From contig JAHFGL010000016.1 of assembly GCA_023247445.1 (NCBI GenBank), forward strand, positions 1-32,264: a DNA stretch of 32,264 bases. The letters are read 5' to 3'. This document shows, piece by piece, positions 8,087-16,718 of this stretch. The notes beneath the pieces were generated by a model, which was not told the DNA's origin, did no database searches, and was given only the letters and a program-made list of their open reading frames with translations. The translations under genes and the position numbers were made by a program. Numbering within the stretch: the stretch's first letter is position 1; every line of letters starts with the position of its first letter. Source of the stretch: Candidatus Omnitrophota bacterium (GTDB taxonomy: Bacteria > Omnitrophota > Gorgyraeia > Zapsychrales > Zapsychraceae).

Positions 8087-9624
8087 GCCTAAATTTGCGT
8101 ATCCGCCAATTTTTTTATGCCCTCATGGTTCTTGTCATTGTGGTGGTCAACGTTACGCGATTTATCGATTTAGATAAATCTCCCCCTGGATTTCATGTCG
8201 ACGAAATGGGAGCGGCCGTGACAAGTTATTGTCTGGCCACCGAAGGCGTTGATGCCAAAGGAATTTCATACCCAGTCTTTAGTGATTTAAATTACGGTAG
8301 CCCTAAACCTCCCACTTATATTTATCCGATGGCGCTGTGGTTAAAAGTATTTGGATTATCCAGAGCCAGTGTCCGGGCACTATCGGCGATGTTTATTGTC
8401 TTAAGTATTTTGGGATTATTTATTTTTGGTCGCCTGACCGTCGGCTGGTCTTATGGATTATGGGCTGCTTTTTTTGCATCGATCTCACCGTGGATTTGGA
8501 CATTTTCGCGCATCGGATATGAATCTTCATCGTGCGTTACATATTTAATTTGGGCCATGGTTTTTATCGCCTGTGGACCAAGGACACTTTATATGATCGC
8601 CGCCGGATTTTTTCTTTCCTGTGCCATGTATGCCTATCCACCGATGCGTGTTCATGTGCCTTTAATGCTGCCCTTTTTAATTTGGTATGGGACTAAAAAA
8701 TTAAATTTAAAGTTCAAACATTTCTCAATTTTCTTTTTAAGTTTATTTGCTTTTTCGATTCCCCTGATCATAAAAGTTTTAAACGGCTCGTTACAGCAAA
8801 GATTCAATGAACTCAGTATTTTTGCTCCAGAATACTGGAAGACCCTCGGAATTAATCATCCCGGGGTGTGGGATTATGCCTATTTGTTTTTTAACAACAT
8901 GTTAAAACATTTTCAGCCGAATTTTTTATTTCTTCATGGGGATCAAGCGATTGTCCATTCAACACAATTCTCAGGCGAGATATGCTGGCTAGGTATCCTG
9001 ACACTTATCGCCGGCATCATCTGGATTTTATTTAAGCTCCTGCCTTGCGTGTCATACCCGCGAAAGCGGGTATCTAGAATCAGCGAGGTAAACTCCAGCG
9101 GGAATCTAGATGAACACAAAACTGGATGCCCGACAAAAACATTCGGGCATGACAATACAAAGAAAAATCCATCGCCATTATTTTTGTTCGCCAATATTGT
9201 CATCGGCATTGTTCCTGCGGCCTTAACTTATGATGGTTCGCCGCATGCGCTACGCAGTATCGGGGCGTGGCCGTTTGTTATATTGACTTTAGCCCTAATC
9301 ATGTACACGATCAGCCGTGATTGGCCAATTATGCTGCCCCTGGGCGTCATAACCGGCATGTTATTTTCATTCTTTTATTTGAAAGACTATTTTCAAGTTT
9401 ATCCGAAGAAATCTTGGGGAATGTTTAACACGTGGTCGACCGAACAAGCCCAGGCTGCCAAAAGCGAGAAGGACTGGCTAAAGTTTATGATCGTTAATTA
9501 CGGTAAGGATCTTAATGTGCGTTATTATTTAATGGAACGTGAAGGTGTCGGCTGTTTTGAATCAGCAACAATCTGGGAAAAAATTAATCAAAAGGTTATT
9601 ACTGAATTAAAGAAAAAGCCATGA
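8083..9624 (+). CDS. Polytopic membrane glycosyltransferase-like protein (GT39/ArnT-like), GTG start, carrying an in-frame repeat insertion
   Basis: FHVDEMGAAVTSYCLATEG (DE motif in the first loop) and multiple TM helices; 4 nt overlap with the upstream CDS. Residues from 9051-9153 derive from a palindromic repeat. Confidence 0.75.
   Translation: MSLNLRIRQFFYALMVLVIVVVNVTRFIDLDKSPPGFHVDEMGAAVTSYCLATEGVDAKGISYPVFSDLNYGSPKPPTYIYPMALWLKVFGLSRASVRALSAMFIVLSILGLFIFGRLTVGWSYGLWAAFFASISPWIWTFSRIGYESSSCVTYLIWAMVFIACGPRTLYMIAAGFFLSCAMYAYPPMRVHVPLMLPFLIWYGTKKLNLKFKHFSIFFLSLFAFSIPLIIKVLNGSLQQRFNELSIFAPEYWKTLGINHPGVWDYAYLFFNNMLKHFQPNFLFLHGDQAIVHSTQFSGEICWLGILTLIAGIIWILFKLLPCVSYPRKRVSRISEVNSSGNLDEHKTGCPTKTFGHDNTKKNPSPLFLFANIVIGIVPAALTYDGSPHALRSIGAWPFVILTLALIMYTISRDWPIMLPLGVITGMLFSFFYLKDYFQVYPKKSWGMFNTWSTEQAQAAKSEKDWLKFMIVNYGKDLNVRYYLMEREGVGCFESATIWEKINQKVITELKKKP
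9051..9153. repeat. Palindromic repeat element (GTCATACCCGCGAAAGCGGG...CCCGACAAAAACATTCGGGCATGAC) embedded in the CDS
   Basis: Terminal gtcat/atgac; left hairpin acccgc-gaaa-gcgggt; right hairpin tgcccga...tcgggca. It resembles the widespread intergenic GTCATTCCCGCGAAAGCGGGAATCC-type elements. Confidence 0.8.
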
Positions 9625-10361
9625 CAGATTTACCCACTTATCTTTCCATCATTATCCCAGCTTACAACGAAGCTGACCGCATCATTCCTACGATTGAAGA
9701 TGTGATCAACTATTGTCAGAGTAAATCTTTTCGTTACGAAATTATCGTTGTCAGCGATGGCAGTGAAGATAAAACTGTCCAAATCGTCAACGCAACGTTT
9801 CATCTGCAAAAAGAACGTATGAGTAGGGGCATTGGTATTGTTCTAGGTGAAGAGAGCAATCACGGTAAAGGGTATTCCGTCCGTAAAGGCATGCTTCACA
9901 GTAAAGGAGAGTTGGCCATTTTTTGTGACGCCGATGGATCCACTCCTTTTTTAGAGATAGAGAAGATGCTGCCCTTTCTTGGACAGTACGATGTGTGCAT
10001 TGGATCTCGGGCTCTGGCGGGAGCCGATATTGTACGCCGGCAGAATTTGGTTCGTCAGACAATGGGAAAAACGTTTAATTTTTTAGTGCGGCAATTAACT
10101 CAACTTCCCTTTAAAGACACTCAATGCGGTTTTAAGTTGTTTACCCGTCAGGCCGTTAATACGATATTTCCCCGCGTACGACAAAATGATTTTTCTTTTG
10201 ATGTAGAACTTTTAGATCTGGCCTTGCGATCTGAACTTAAGGTCAAAGAAATTCCCATCCGTTGGATCAATCATCCACATTCAAAAGTTCGGATAGGGCA
10301 AGATTCATTTAATATGCTGAAAAATTTGATAACGATGCGAAGGCAACCGTCCAGCGATTAG
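9621..10361 (+). CDS. Glycosyltransferase family 2 (dolichyl/polyprenyl-phosphate glucosyltransferase-like)
   Basis: LSIIIPAYNEADRIIPTIEDV, EIIVVSDGSEDKT, GKGYSVRKGMLHSKGELAIFCDADGSTP, DTQCGFKLFTRQA, FSFDVELLDLA, EIPIRWINHPHSKV. Confidence 0.88.
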   Translation: MTDLPTYLSIIIPAYNEADRIIPTIEDVINYCQSKSFRYEIIVVSDGSEDKTVQIVNATFHLQKERMSRGIGIVLGEESNHGKGYSVRKGMLHSKGELAIFCDADGSTPFLEIEKMLPFLGQYDVCIGSRALAGADIVRRQNLVRQTMGKTFNFLVRQLTQLPFKDTQCGFKLFTRQAVNTIFPRVRQNDFSFDVELLDLALRSELKVKEIPIRWINHPHSKVRIGQDSFNMLKNLITMRRQPSSD

Positions 10362-10373
10362 CGATTATCTCTA

Positions 10374-10402
10374 TCGACAAATGAATATTTCTTTGTTAGA
10401 AT
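10374..10402 (+). promoter_or_regulatory. Candidate sigma70-like promoter upstream of the transketolase N-terminal subunit
   Basis: TCGACA (10374-10379), 17 nt spacer, TAGAAT (10397-10402), 13 nt before ATG 10416. Confidence 0.4.
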
Positions 10403-10415
10403 CCGGATATTAATT

Positions 10416-11237
10416 ATGGAAAATCAATCTGTGATTTCCCCTTACAAAATTCGCGAAATTATCCTCGACCAATCCAAACGAGCTCATGTTGGTCATATCG
10501 GCTCGGCCCTTTCTGTTACCGACATTTTATCCGTCCTTTATGGAAGTATCCTCAAAATTTCTGATCCTGATGATCCGCTGCGCGATCGATTTATTCTTTC
10601 CAAAGGCCATGCGGCATTGGCTTTGTATGCCACCTTTTATCTGAAGGGATGGTTAACCAAAGAACAGTTGGATACCTATTGCGCCAACGACAGTCATTTA
10701 GGTGTTCATCCAGAACATCATCTGCGGGGAGTTGATTTTTCAACCGGTTCATTAGGACAAGGATTGTCGATTGGTGTTGGATCAGCTTTGGCGGCCCGAT
10801 TAAAAAAAACTTCGCAGCGGACATTTGTTTTAGTCAGCGATGCCGAATGCAATGAAGGTTCTGTGTGGGAGGCGGCGATGGTCGCGGCGCACCAAAAACT
10901 TTCTAATTTAATTGTCATCATCGATTTAAATGGTCAACAGGCGCTGGGCTACACCAAGGATGTGATTGATTTAAATCCGATGTCCAAGCGCTGGCAATCT
11001 TTTGGTTGGGATGTGCATGATGTCGACGGCCATAGCATTTCGCAGATGACAGAAGTTTTATCAGGTCTTAATACAAATTCAGAAACTCCGCATGTGATTG
11101 TTGCCCACACCACTTTTGGCAAAGGTGTTTCTTACATGCAAAATAAAATCAAATGGCATTACTGGCCGATGTCGGAGGAAGAGTACCGAACTGCAAAAGA
11201 AGATATCGCAAAATTACAAATCACAAATTCTAAATGA
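10416..11237 (+). CDS. Transketolase, N-terminal (TPP-binding) subunit
   Basis: AHVGHIGSALSVTDILSVLYG, LSKGHAALALYATF, STGSLGQGLSIGVGSALA, VSDAECNEGSVWEAAMVAAHQKLSNLIVIIDLN. Confidence 0.92.
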   Translation: MENQSVISPYKIREIILDQSKRAHVGHIGSALSVTDILSVLYGSILKISDPDDPLRDRFILSKGHAALALYATFYLKGWLTKEQLDTYCANDSHLGVHPEHHLRGVDFSTGSLGQGLSIGVGSALAARLKKTSQRTFVLVSDAECNEGSVWEAAMVAAHQKLSNLIVIIDLNGQQALGYTKDVIDLNPMSKRWQSFGWDVHDVDGHSISQMTEVLSGLNTNSETPHVIVAHTTFGKGVSYMQNKIKWHYWPMSEEEYRTAKEDIAKLQITNSK

Positions 11238-11358
11238 CAAACAAATTACAATTATCAATAAACAAATTCCAAAAAATGAATATATTTCTGAAGTTGGTCA
11301 TTGGTATTTGAATATTGTCTGTAATTTGAGATTTTGTTTTTGGAATTTAATTTCAAAA
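11211..11358. repeat. AT-rich imperfect inverted repeat (CAAATTCC/GGAATTTG family), copy 1
   Basis: aaattacaaatcacaaattctaaatgacaaacaaattacaattatcaataaacaaattcc ... ggtatttgaatattgtctgtaatttgagattttgtttttggaattt; same style as 19654-19770, 26654-26779 and 32179-32264. Confidence 0.7.
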
Positions 11359-11359
11359 T

Positions 11360-12331
11360 ATGCGTAACACTTTTATACAAACCTTAACAGAATTAGCCGC
11401 CCAAGATCCGCGCATTATTTTCTTAACCGCCGACCTTGGTTACACTGTTGTTGAACCATTTGCGAATCGTTTTCCCAATCGATTTTTTAACGTCGGAGTA
11501 GCTGAACAAAATATGATCGGCATGGCCACAGGAATGGCGGAGGCAGGATATATTCCCTTTGTTTATTCCATTTCAAATTTCGCGTGTCTTCGTCCTTATG
11601 AATTTATTCGTAATGGTCCTGTTCATCATCAACTTCCCGTACGCATTGTTGGTGTCGGTGCTGGATTTGATTATGGCTCTGCTGGGATAACGCATTATAA
11701 TTTGGAAGATGTTGGGGCGCTGCGCATTCAAAAAGGTCTCAAAATTATTGTCCCGGTGGATAATGAGCAGACAAAAACAGCGTTACTTAAAACATGGAAT
11801 TTACCTGGACCAAGTTATTATCGTTTGGGAAAGGGAGAGAAGAAACAGGTTCCAAATTTAAACGGAAACTTTGATTTAGGACAGGCGCAGCGCATAAGCG
11901 ATGGCAAAGATGTTGTTTTCATTTGCATGGGCACGATCAGTCATGAGGTGATCGAGGCAACGGATGCCCTTTCAAACAAAGGAATTTTTTCTTCGGTCGT
12001 GATTGTCTCTAGTTTTAATCCTTCGCCGGAACAAGATATTGTTAAAATTTTAAAAGATTTTCCACTGGCCATTACCGTTGAAGATCATTATATTACCGGA
12101 GGCTTAGGTTCATTTGTTGCCGAGGTTGTGGCGGAAAACGGGTTAGCCACTCAACTTGTTCGTTGTGGCATCCGAGGCTTGGTTGAAGAAACGGGCAGCC
12201 GCGCTTTCATGAATGACAAATACGGAATATCCAGTCAAAAATTAGTTAAGACCGCAATCGATTCACTTAAGAAAATAGGAAATGCAAAACCATCTCATCT
12301 CTATAATTCTTCCTATACACAAACAGTCTGA
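11360..12331 (+). CDS. Transketolase, C-terminal subunit
   Basis: DPRIIFLTADLGYTVVEPFANRFPNRFFNVGVAEQNMIGMATGMAEAGYIPFVYSISNFACLRPYEFIRN and C-terminal transketolase domain. Confidence 0.92.
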   Translation: MRNTFIQTLTELAAQDPRIIFLTADLGYTVVEPFANRFPNRFFNVGVAEQNMIGMATGMAEAGYIPFVYSISNFACLRPYEFIRNGPVHHQLPVRIVGVGAGFDYGSAGITHYNLEDVGALRIQKGLKIIVPVDNEQTKTALLKTWNLPGPSYYRLGKGEKKQVPNLNGNFDLGQAQRISDGKDVVFICMGTISHEVIEATDALSNKGIFSSVVIVSSFNPSPEQDIVKILKDFPLAITVEDHYITGGLGSFVAEVVAENGLATQLVRCGIRGLVEETGSRAFMNDKYGISSQKLVKTAIDSLKKIGNAKPSHLYNSSYTQTV

Positions 12332-12983
12332 TCATATCCAAAACCTCGTTGATCAATTCGAAGCCGAGCTCTCCAAACTGCCGGTTGCCCATGAGCTGCT
12401 TTTGGTCGTCAATGGTGATGATAAAAAATCATTAAAGGCCTGTCAGGAAGTTGCGCAAAATCATAAATCGATTCGAGTTTTGTTTAGTGAAAAGTCCGGC
12501 TGGGGCTTGGCCGTTCAGTTGGGACTCAAGGAAGCTAAGGGCGATATTCTTTGTTACACCAATTCGGCGCGCACGACACCTAAAGATCTTCTTTTATTTT
12601 GTGTGTATGCTATTGCCAATCCTGAGGTCGTGTTAAAGGCAACGCGCACCATTCGTGACAGTGTGATTCGAGCATTGGGATCTTTACTTTACAATATGGA
12701 ATGTCGCGCACTTTTTGATTTAAACAATTGGGATGTTAATGGAACGCCGAAAGTGTTTCCTCGAAAATTTGATCGATTGACTAACCTGTCGAAAGAAAAT
12801 GATTTAATCGATTTGGAATTTAGTCTTGTGTGTAAAACCCAAAATTATCCAATGCTTGAAATTCCTATTTTGTCTTCAAGACGACACGGGGGATATTCGA
12901 CGACCAAGATTCCTTCTGCGTTTCGAATGTACTCCGGCGCCTTCCAAATGTGGCGAGCTCACCGAAAAGATCTTACGAAATGA
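12282..12983 (+). CDS. Glycosyltransferase family 2
   Basis: MQNHLISIILPIHKQSDHIQNLVDQFEAEL...HELLLVVNGDDKKS...GWGLAVQLGLKEAKGDILCYTNSARTTP. The start gives a ~50 nt overlap with the transketolase C subunit. Confidence 0.8.
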   Translation: MQNHLISIILPIHKQSDHIQNLVDQFEAELSKLPVAHELLLVVNGDDKKSLKACQEVAQNHKSIRVLFSEKSGWGLAVQLGLKEAKGDILCYTNSARTTPKDLLLFCVYAIANPEVVLKATRTIRDSVIRALGSLLYNMECRALFDLNNWDVNGTPKVFPRKFDRLTNLSKENDLIDLEFSLVCKTQNYPMLEIPILSSRRHGGYSTTKIPSAFRMYSGAFQMWRAHRKDLTK

Positions 12984-14176
12984 ACACGTCTTTAAAAGCC
13001 GACGAACAATTGTGGAGTGAGCATCATGCCCAGTGGCGTAGTCCTGCCGAAGTTATTAATTTAAGAAAGAATAGTGCCGACGTTAATTTGGAGCTTCTTA
13101 CACATACAGAAGAAGGCGCGTGGTGGGATCTTTTATCGAAGTTAAAAATACGGCTTTTAGTTTCGCGTGAATATGAACATTTACTTTTGTCGTTGGGCGC
13201 TGGTTCACGTGGGCCAGAAATTTCTTTCATGTCGTTACCGCATCCTTCGGGAATCGCCGTTGACCGAACGAATAAATTGGTATATATCGCCAGTACCCGA
13301 AATCCCAATCAGGTTTTTACCCTTGCCCCGGCCAAAGGGTTGGTTCCGCGAACAGATTTAAAAGATTTTAAAAAGGCAAGCGCACATGATCACGCCAATC
13401 GATTAGTGCCGATTAAGACACATTTCTTGCCGGGAAGTTTATACATTCATGATTTAAGTTTTATTGGCAAGAAACTTTATGCCAATGCCGTTGGGCATAA
13501 TGCGATTGTGGAGTTGCCAGAAAACGGTGGATATAAATATGTTTGGTGGCCAAAGATTGTTGATACCAAGGGTGGATTTAATGCCAAGGCTAATTATCTG
13601 CAGCTAAATTCTATTGCCGCTGGCAAATCAATCCGTGATTCGTTTTATTCTGCCTCAGCGAGCAAGATTTTGAAATATCGGCCAGGGCATATTCGTTTTC
13701 CTGTTGATGGGCAGGGTGTGGTTTTCTCCGGGAAAACCCGTCAGACAATTTGCGCTGGATTAACGCGGCCACATTCGGCGCGGTTGTATCAAGGAAAAGT
13801 TTGGTTAGATAATAGCGGTTACGGAGAATTTGGATTTGTTAATAAGAAAAACAAATTTGAATCGATTGTTAAGTTGCCCGGTTGGACCAGAGGATTGTGC
13901 ATCATTAAGGATGTTGCTTTTGTTGGAACTTCCCGCGTTATTCCAAAATTTGCCTGTTATGCTCCGGGATTAGATGTTAAGAAAAGTCATTGTGCCATTT
14001 ATGCGGTTGCGTTAAAATCGGGAAAAGTTTTGACCAGTTTAAAATGGCCTTTGGGCAATCAGATTTTTGCCATCGATTGGATTCCACGCAAATTTTCAGA
14101 AGGTTTTCACTACGATTATTTACCGACGAAAAGATCAGAACATATTAAACATTTATACTACACGTTTAAAACTTAA
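12980..14176 (+). CDS. DUF4915/TIGR03032-like conserved protein (beta-propeller-like)
   Basis: ATG at 12980 overlaps the upstream stop (ATGA). HPSGIAVD, FLPGSLYIHDLSFIGKKLYANAVGHNAIVEL, LTRPHSARLYQGKVWLDNSGYGEFGFV, KLPGWTRGLCIIKDVAFVGTSRV resemble this family from memory. Confidence 0.55.
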   Translation: MNTSLKADEQLWSEHHAQWRSPAEVINLRKNSADVNLELLTHTEEGAWWDLLSKLKIRLLVSREYEHLLLSLGAGSRGPEISFMSLPHPSGIAVDRTNKLVYIASTRNPNQVFTLAPAKGLVPRTDLKDFKKASAHDHANRLVPIKTHFLPGSLYIHDLSFIGKKLYANAVGHNAIVELPENGGYKYVWWPKIVDTKGGFNAKANYLQLNSIAAGKSIRDSFYSASASKILKYRPGHIRFPVDGQGVVFSGKTRQTICAGLTRPHSARLYQGKVWLDNSGYGEFGFVNKKNKFESIVKLPGWTRGLCIIKDVAFVGTSRVIPKFACYAPGLDVKKSHCAIYAVALKSGKVLTSLKWPLGNQIFAIDWIPRKFSEGFHYDYLPTKRSEHIKHLYYTFKT

Positions 14177-14193
14177 AATGAGAGGAATCAATC

Positions 14194-15120
14194 ATGAGCA
14201 AAGGTTTTAAGCTGCTAATGTTGGGCGCGATGTATGAAAATGGCGGAAACACAACCCACCGATTTTTAGATGGCCATCCCGAGATGTTTGTTTATCCTTT
14301 TGAATCTCAAGTGGGAACGAAGCTGGTTAATGATCAATTATCGTCGTTATTTCCTTTGAAATATCGTTGGCCGGTATTTCCTTTGGATGGAACAGCGTAT
14401 GAAGATTACAAATTAATCATTGATGAAGAAGGTAAGGTTCGCGCTCGGACACCTCAAGTCAGCAAATTTCGCCATGCCAATTTTGATTGCTCAGATGATG
14501 AACGCTGTGAAATTTATCAAAAATATATCCGTAAGTTAGGCCGATCCCGCGCAAACAATATGGAAGCATTTTTTCGCAGTACCTTTGACGCGTGGAAAAG
14601 TTATAAACGCACCGGCAAAGAAAAGTTTCACGTTGGCTATTCGCCTATTTTGGTCGTTGATGCCGACAAGATTTTAAAAGAAATGCCGCAAGCGCATTTC
14701 GTTCATGTTGTTCGTAATCCTTGGTCGGCGTATGCGGATACGAAAAAACGACCAGTTCCGCTGAGTTTGAACAATTATACTTTTTGCTGGAGCGTGAATC
14801 AGTATTACGCGCTTTTATTTAAAAAGAAATATCCAGATCGTCTTCATATTATTCGTATTGAAGATGTTTTAAAAAATCCTTACAAGACATTGGGATCGCT
14901 ATGTGAAAAACTTGGGGTAAAGGCCGCTGATTCCCTTAAGCAAGTCAGTTGGAATGCGGAGCCACTACAGCAAGTTTATCCGTGGGGAACCATCCGTAAT
15001 GCTACCGTCGATGCGAATGTCGAAACAGCTCACGAGCTTTCCAAAGAAGAACAGGATGAAGTTAGAGAGCGAACCTGGCTGTACATTGAAATTTTTGATT
15101 ACAAGAATTTCTTAAAATGA
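14194..15120 (+). CDS. Sulfotransferase-family protein
   Basis: PAPS 5'-PSB-like segment ENGGNTTHRFLDGHPEMFVYPFESQ; 3' motif-like HFVHVVRNPWSAYADTKKR; LHIIRIEDVLKNPYKTL. Confidence 0.75.
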   Translation: MSKGFKLLMLGAMYENGGNTTHRFLDGHPEMFVYPFESQVGTKLVNDQLSSLFPLKYRWPVFPLDGTAYEDYKLIIDEEGKVRARTPQVSKFRHANFDCSDDERCEIYQKYIRKLGRSRANNMEAFFRSTFDAWKSYKRTGKEKFHVGYSPILVVDADKILKEMPQAHFVHVVRNPWSAYADTKKRPVPLSLNNYTFCWSVNQYYALLFKKKYPDRLHIIRIEDVLKNPYKTLGSLCEKLGVKAADSLKQVSWNAEPLQQVYPWGTIRNATVDANVETAHELSKEEQDEVRERTWLYIEIFDYKNFLK

Positions 15121-16109
15121 GTTTATCCTCTCAAAAGAAACGCGTCCTTTTAACCGGGGGCACAGGATTTATTGGGGCGAATCTTGCCCGGCGTCTTTTA
15201 AAGGACAACCACGATGTACATCTTCTTTTAAGATCACAACACAAAAAATGGCGTATTGCAGAAATTAAAAATAACGTTCGTTTGCATGTTTGTGATTATA
15301 CAAAGAAATCATCCGTCATAAAACTTTTCAAAAAGATTAAACCTCAGTGGATTTTTCATCTGGCCGCTTACGGGGCCTATTCAAATCAAACCGATCTTGA
15401 TCAAATGACACAAACCAATATTGTTGGTCTAAATCATTTGGTTGAAGCGGCGCTCTCAACTAATTTTGAAGCATTCGTTAATGTTGGATCTTCATCCGAA
15501 TATGGATTTAAAGATCATGCGGCCACCGAAGAAGAGTGGCTCGATCCTAACAGTCAATATGCGCTAACCAAGGCCTACGCCACGATGTTTTGTCGTCATA
15601 TGGCGGTGAAACATCAAAAGCATATTGTCACGCTACGTCCATATTCTGTTTATGGCCCATACGAAGAACCAACGCGATTAATTCCTACCATGATTATTAA
15701 AGGAAGTAATGGTGAGTTTCCGCCACTAGTTAACCCCAACATTGCCCGCGATTTTATTTATGTCGATGATTTTGTTCGGGCCTGTGTCTTGGCCGCGAAA
15801 GGCACTCATCTTAAACGTGGCGCTGTTTATAATGTCGGGACAGAAATACAGACAACGATTAAAAAAGTAGCCGATGTTGCCAAACGTGAATTAAAGATTA
15901 CGAAGAAACCAACGTGGGGATCGATGAAAAATCGTCTTTGGGATACGCATGTTTGGGTGAGTGATTGCCGTCGGATTAGAAAAGATTTGGGCTGGAAACC
16001 AACGTTTTCATTTGACGAAGGTTTTAGGGAAACCATCGAGTGGTTTAGGAAGAATCCATCCTGGTTTAAGTTTTATAAGAAAAATATCTATTCGCCGCAT
16101 TCAAAATAA
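15117..16109 (+). CDS. NAD-dependent epimerase/dehydratase (extended SDR)
   Basis: RVLLTGGTGFIGANLARRLL, GSSSEYG, YALTKAYA, LRPYSVYGPYEEPTRLIP, ARDFIYVDDFV. Confidence 0.92.
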   Translation: MSLSSQKKRVLLTGGTGFIGANLARRLLKDNHDVHLLLRSQHKKWRIAEIKNNVRLHVCDYTKKSSVIKLFKKIKPQWIFHLAAYGAYSNQTDLDQMTQTNIVGLNHLVEAALSTNFEAFVNVGSSSEYGFKDHAATEEEWLDPNSQYALTKAYATMFCRHMAVKHQKHIVTLRPYSVYGPYEEPTRLIPTMIIKGSNGEFPPLVNPNIARDFIYVDDFVRACVLAAKGTHLKRGAVYNVGTEIQTTIKKVADVAKRELKITKKPTWGSMKNRLWDTHVWVSDCRRIRKDLGWKPTFSFDEGFRETIEWFRKNPSWFKFYKKNIYSPHSK

Positions 16110-16718
16110 ATGAGTCTAATCGATACAATCTTGGAATCATCAACCTGCTACGCCATTTGGTCCGCATTTTTTAATGCTGAAAAAATCAAGGCCATCAAAT
16201 TGTCTCTTCCCGATTTAAAAGCAAAGAAGGTCTTAGATTTGGGTTGTGGTCCGGCGACTAATACAAAAATATTTTTAGAAGCAGACTATACCGGGATCGA
16301 TATTAATCCTCGTTATATTGAAAAAGCCAAAGGAGCTTACCCGCAGTTTCAGTTTTTTACTCAGAGTATTTTAGCGCTTGAACTTAAAGGGCAAAAATAT
16401 GATGTTATCCTGATGAATTCGATTATTCATCATCTGTCAGATTTTGAAGTGACCAAGCTTTTTACAGATCTTAAATCATATTTAAAGCCAGGAGGGACCA
16501 TCATTCTTTCCGAGCCACTTTTGCCAACGCCAAAGGATGGCTTTAAATATTATATGATGCGCTTAGATCGTGGGAGACACTTTCGAACGTATGAAGGGTA
16601 TTGTTCTCTTTTTGATAAATATTTTTTGATTCAAGAGAAGCGTGAATACAATTTGAAAGTTTGTGGTCTCATTTTAACCGTCGCCCGTATGCTCGTCTTA
16701 AGATTAACCCAGAAATGA
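16110..16718 (+). CDS. Class I SAM-dependent methyltransferase
   Basis: KVLDLGCGPATNTKIFLEADYTGIDINPRYIEKAK, DVILMNSIIHHLSD, LKPGGTIILSEP. Confidence 0.9.
   Translation: MSLIDTILESSTCYAIWSAFFNAEKIKAIKLSLPDLKAKKVLDLGCGPATNTKIFLEADYTGIDINPRYIEKAKGAYPQFQFFTQSILALELKGQKYDVILMNSIIHHLSDFEVTKLFTDLKSYLKPGGTIILSEPLLPTPKDGFKYYMMRLDRGRHFRTYEGYCSLFDKYFLIQEKREYNLKVCGLILTVARMLVLRLTQK

Noticed and set aside
8943-9209. Minus-strand ORF of 88 aa containing LDTRFRGYDTQG
   Set aside because: It is the typical antisense translation of the palindromic repeat, not a gene.
8083-9624. Frameshifted or split membrane protein gene because of the odd hydrophilic segment near residues 323-357
   Set aside because: The reading frame is continuous and the segment is explained by an in-frame palindromic element.
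11098-11367. Plus-strand ORF of 89 aa between transketolase halves
   Set aside because: Half overlaps the transketolase N gene in another frame and the rest is the AT-rich inverted repeat.
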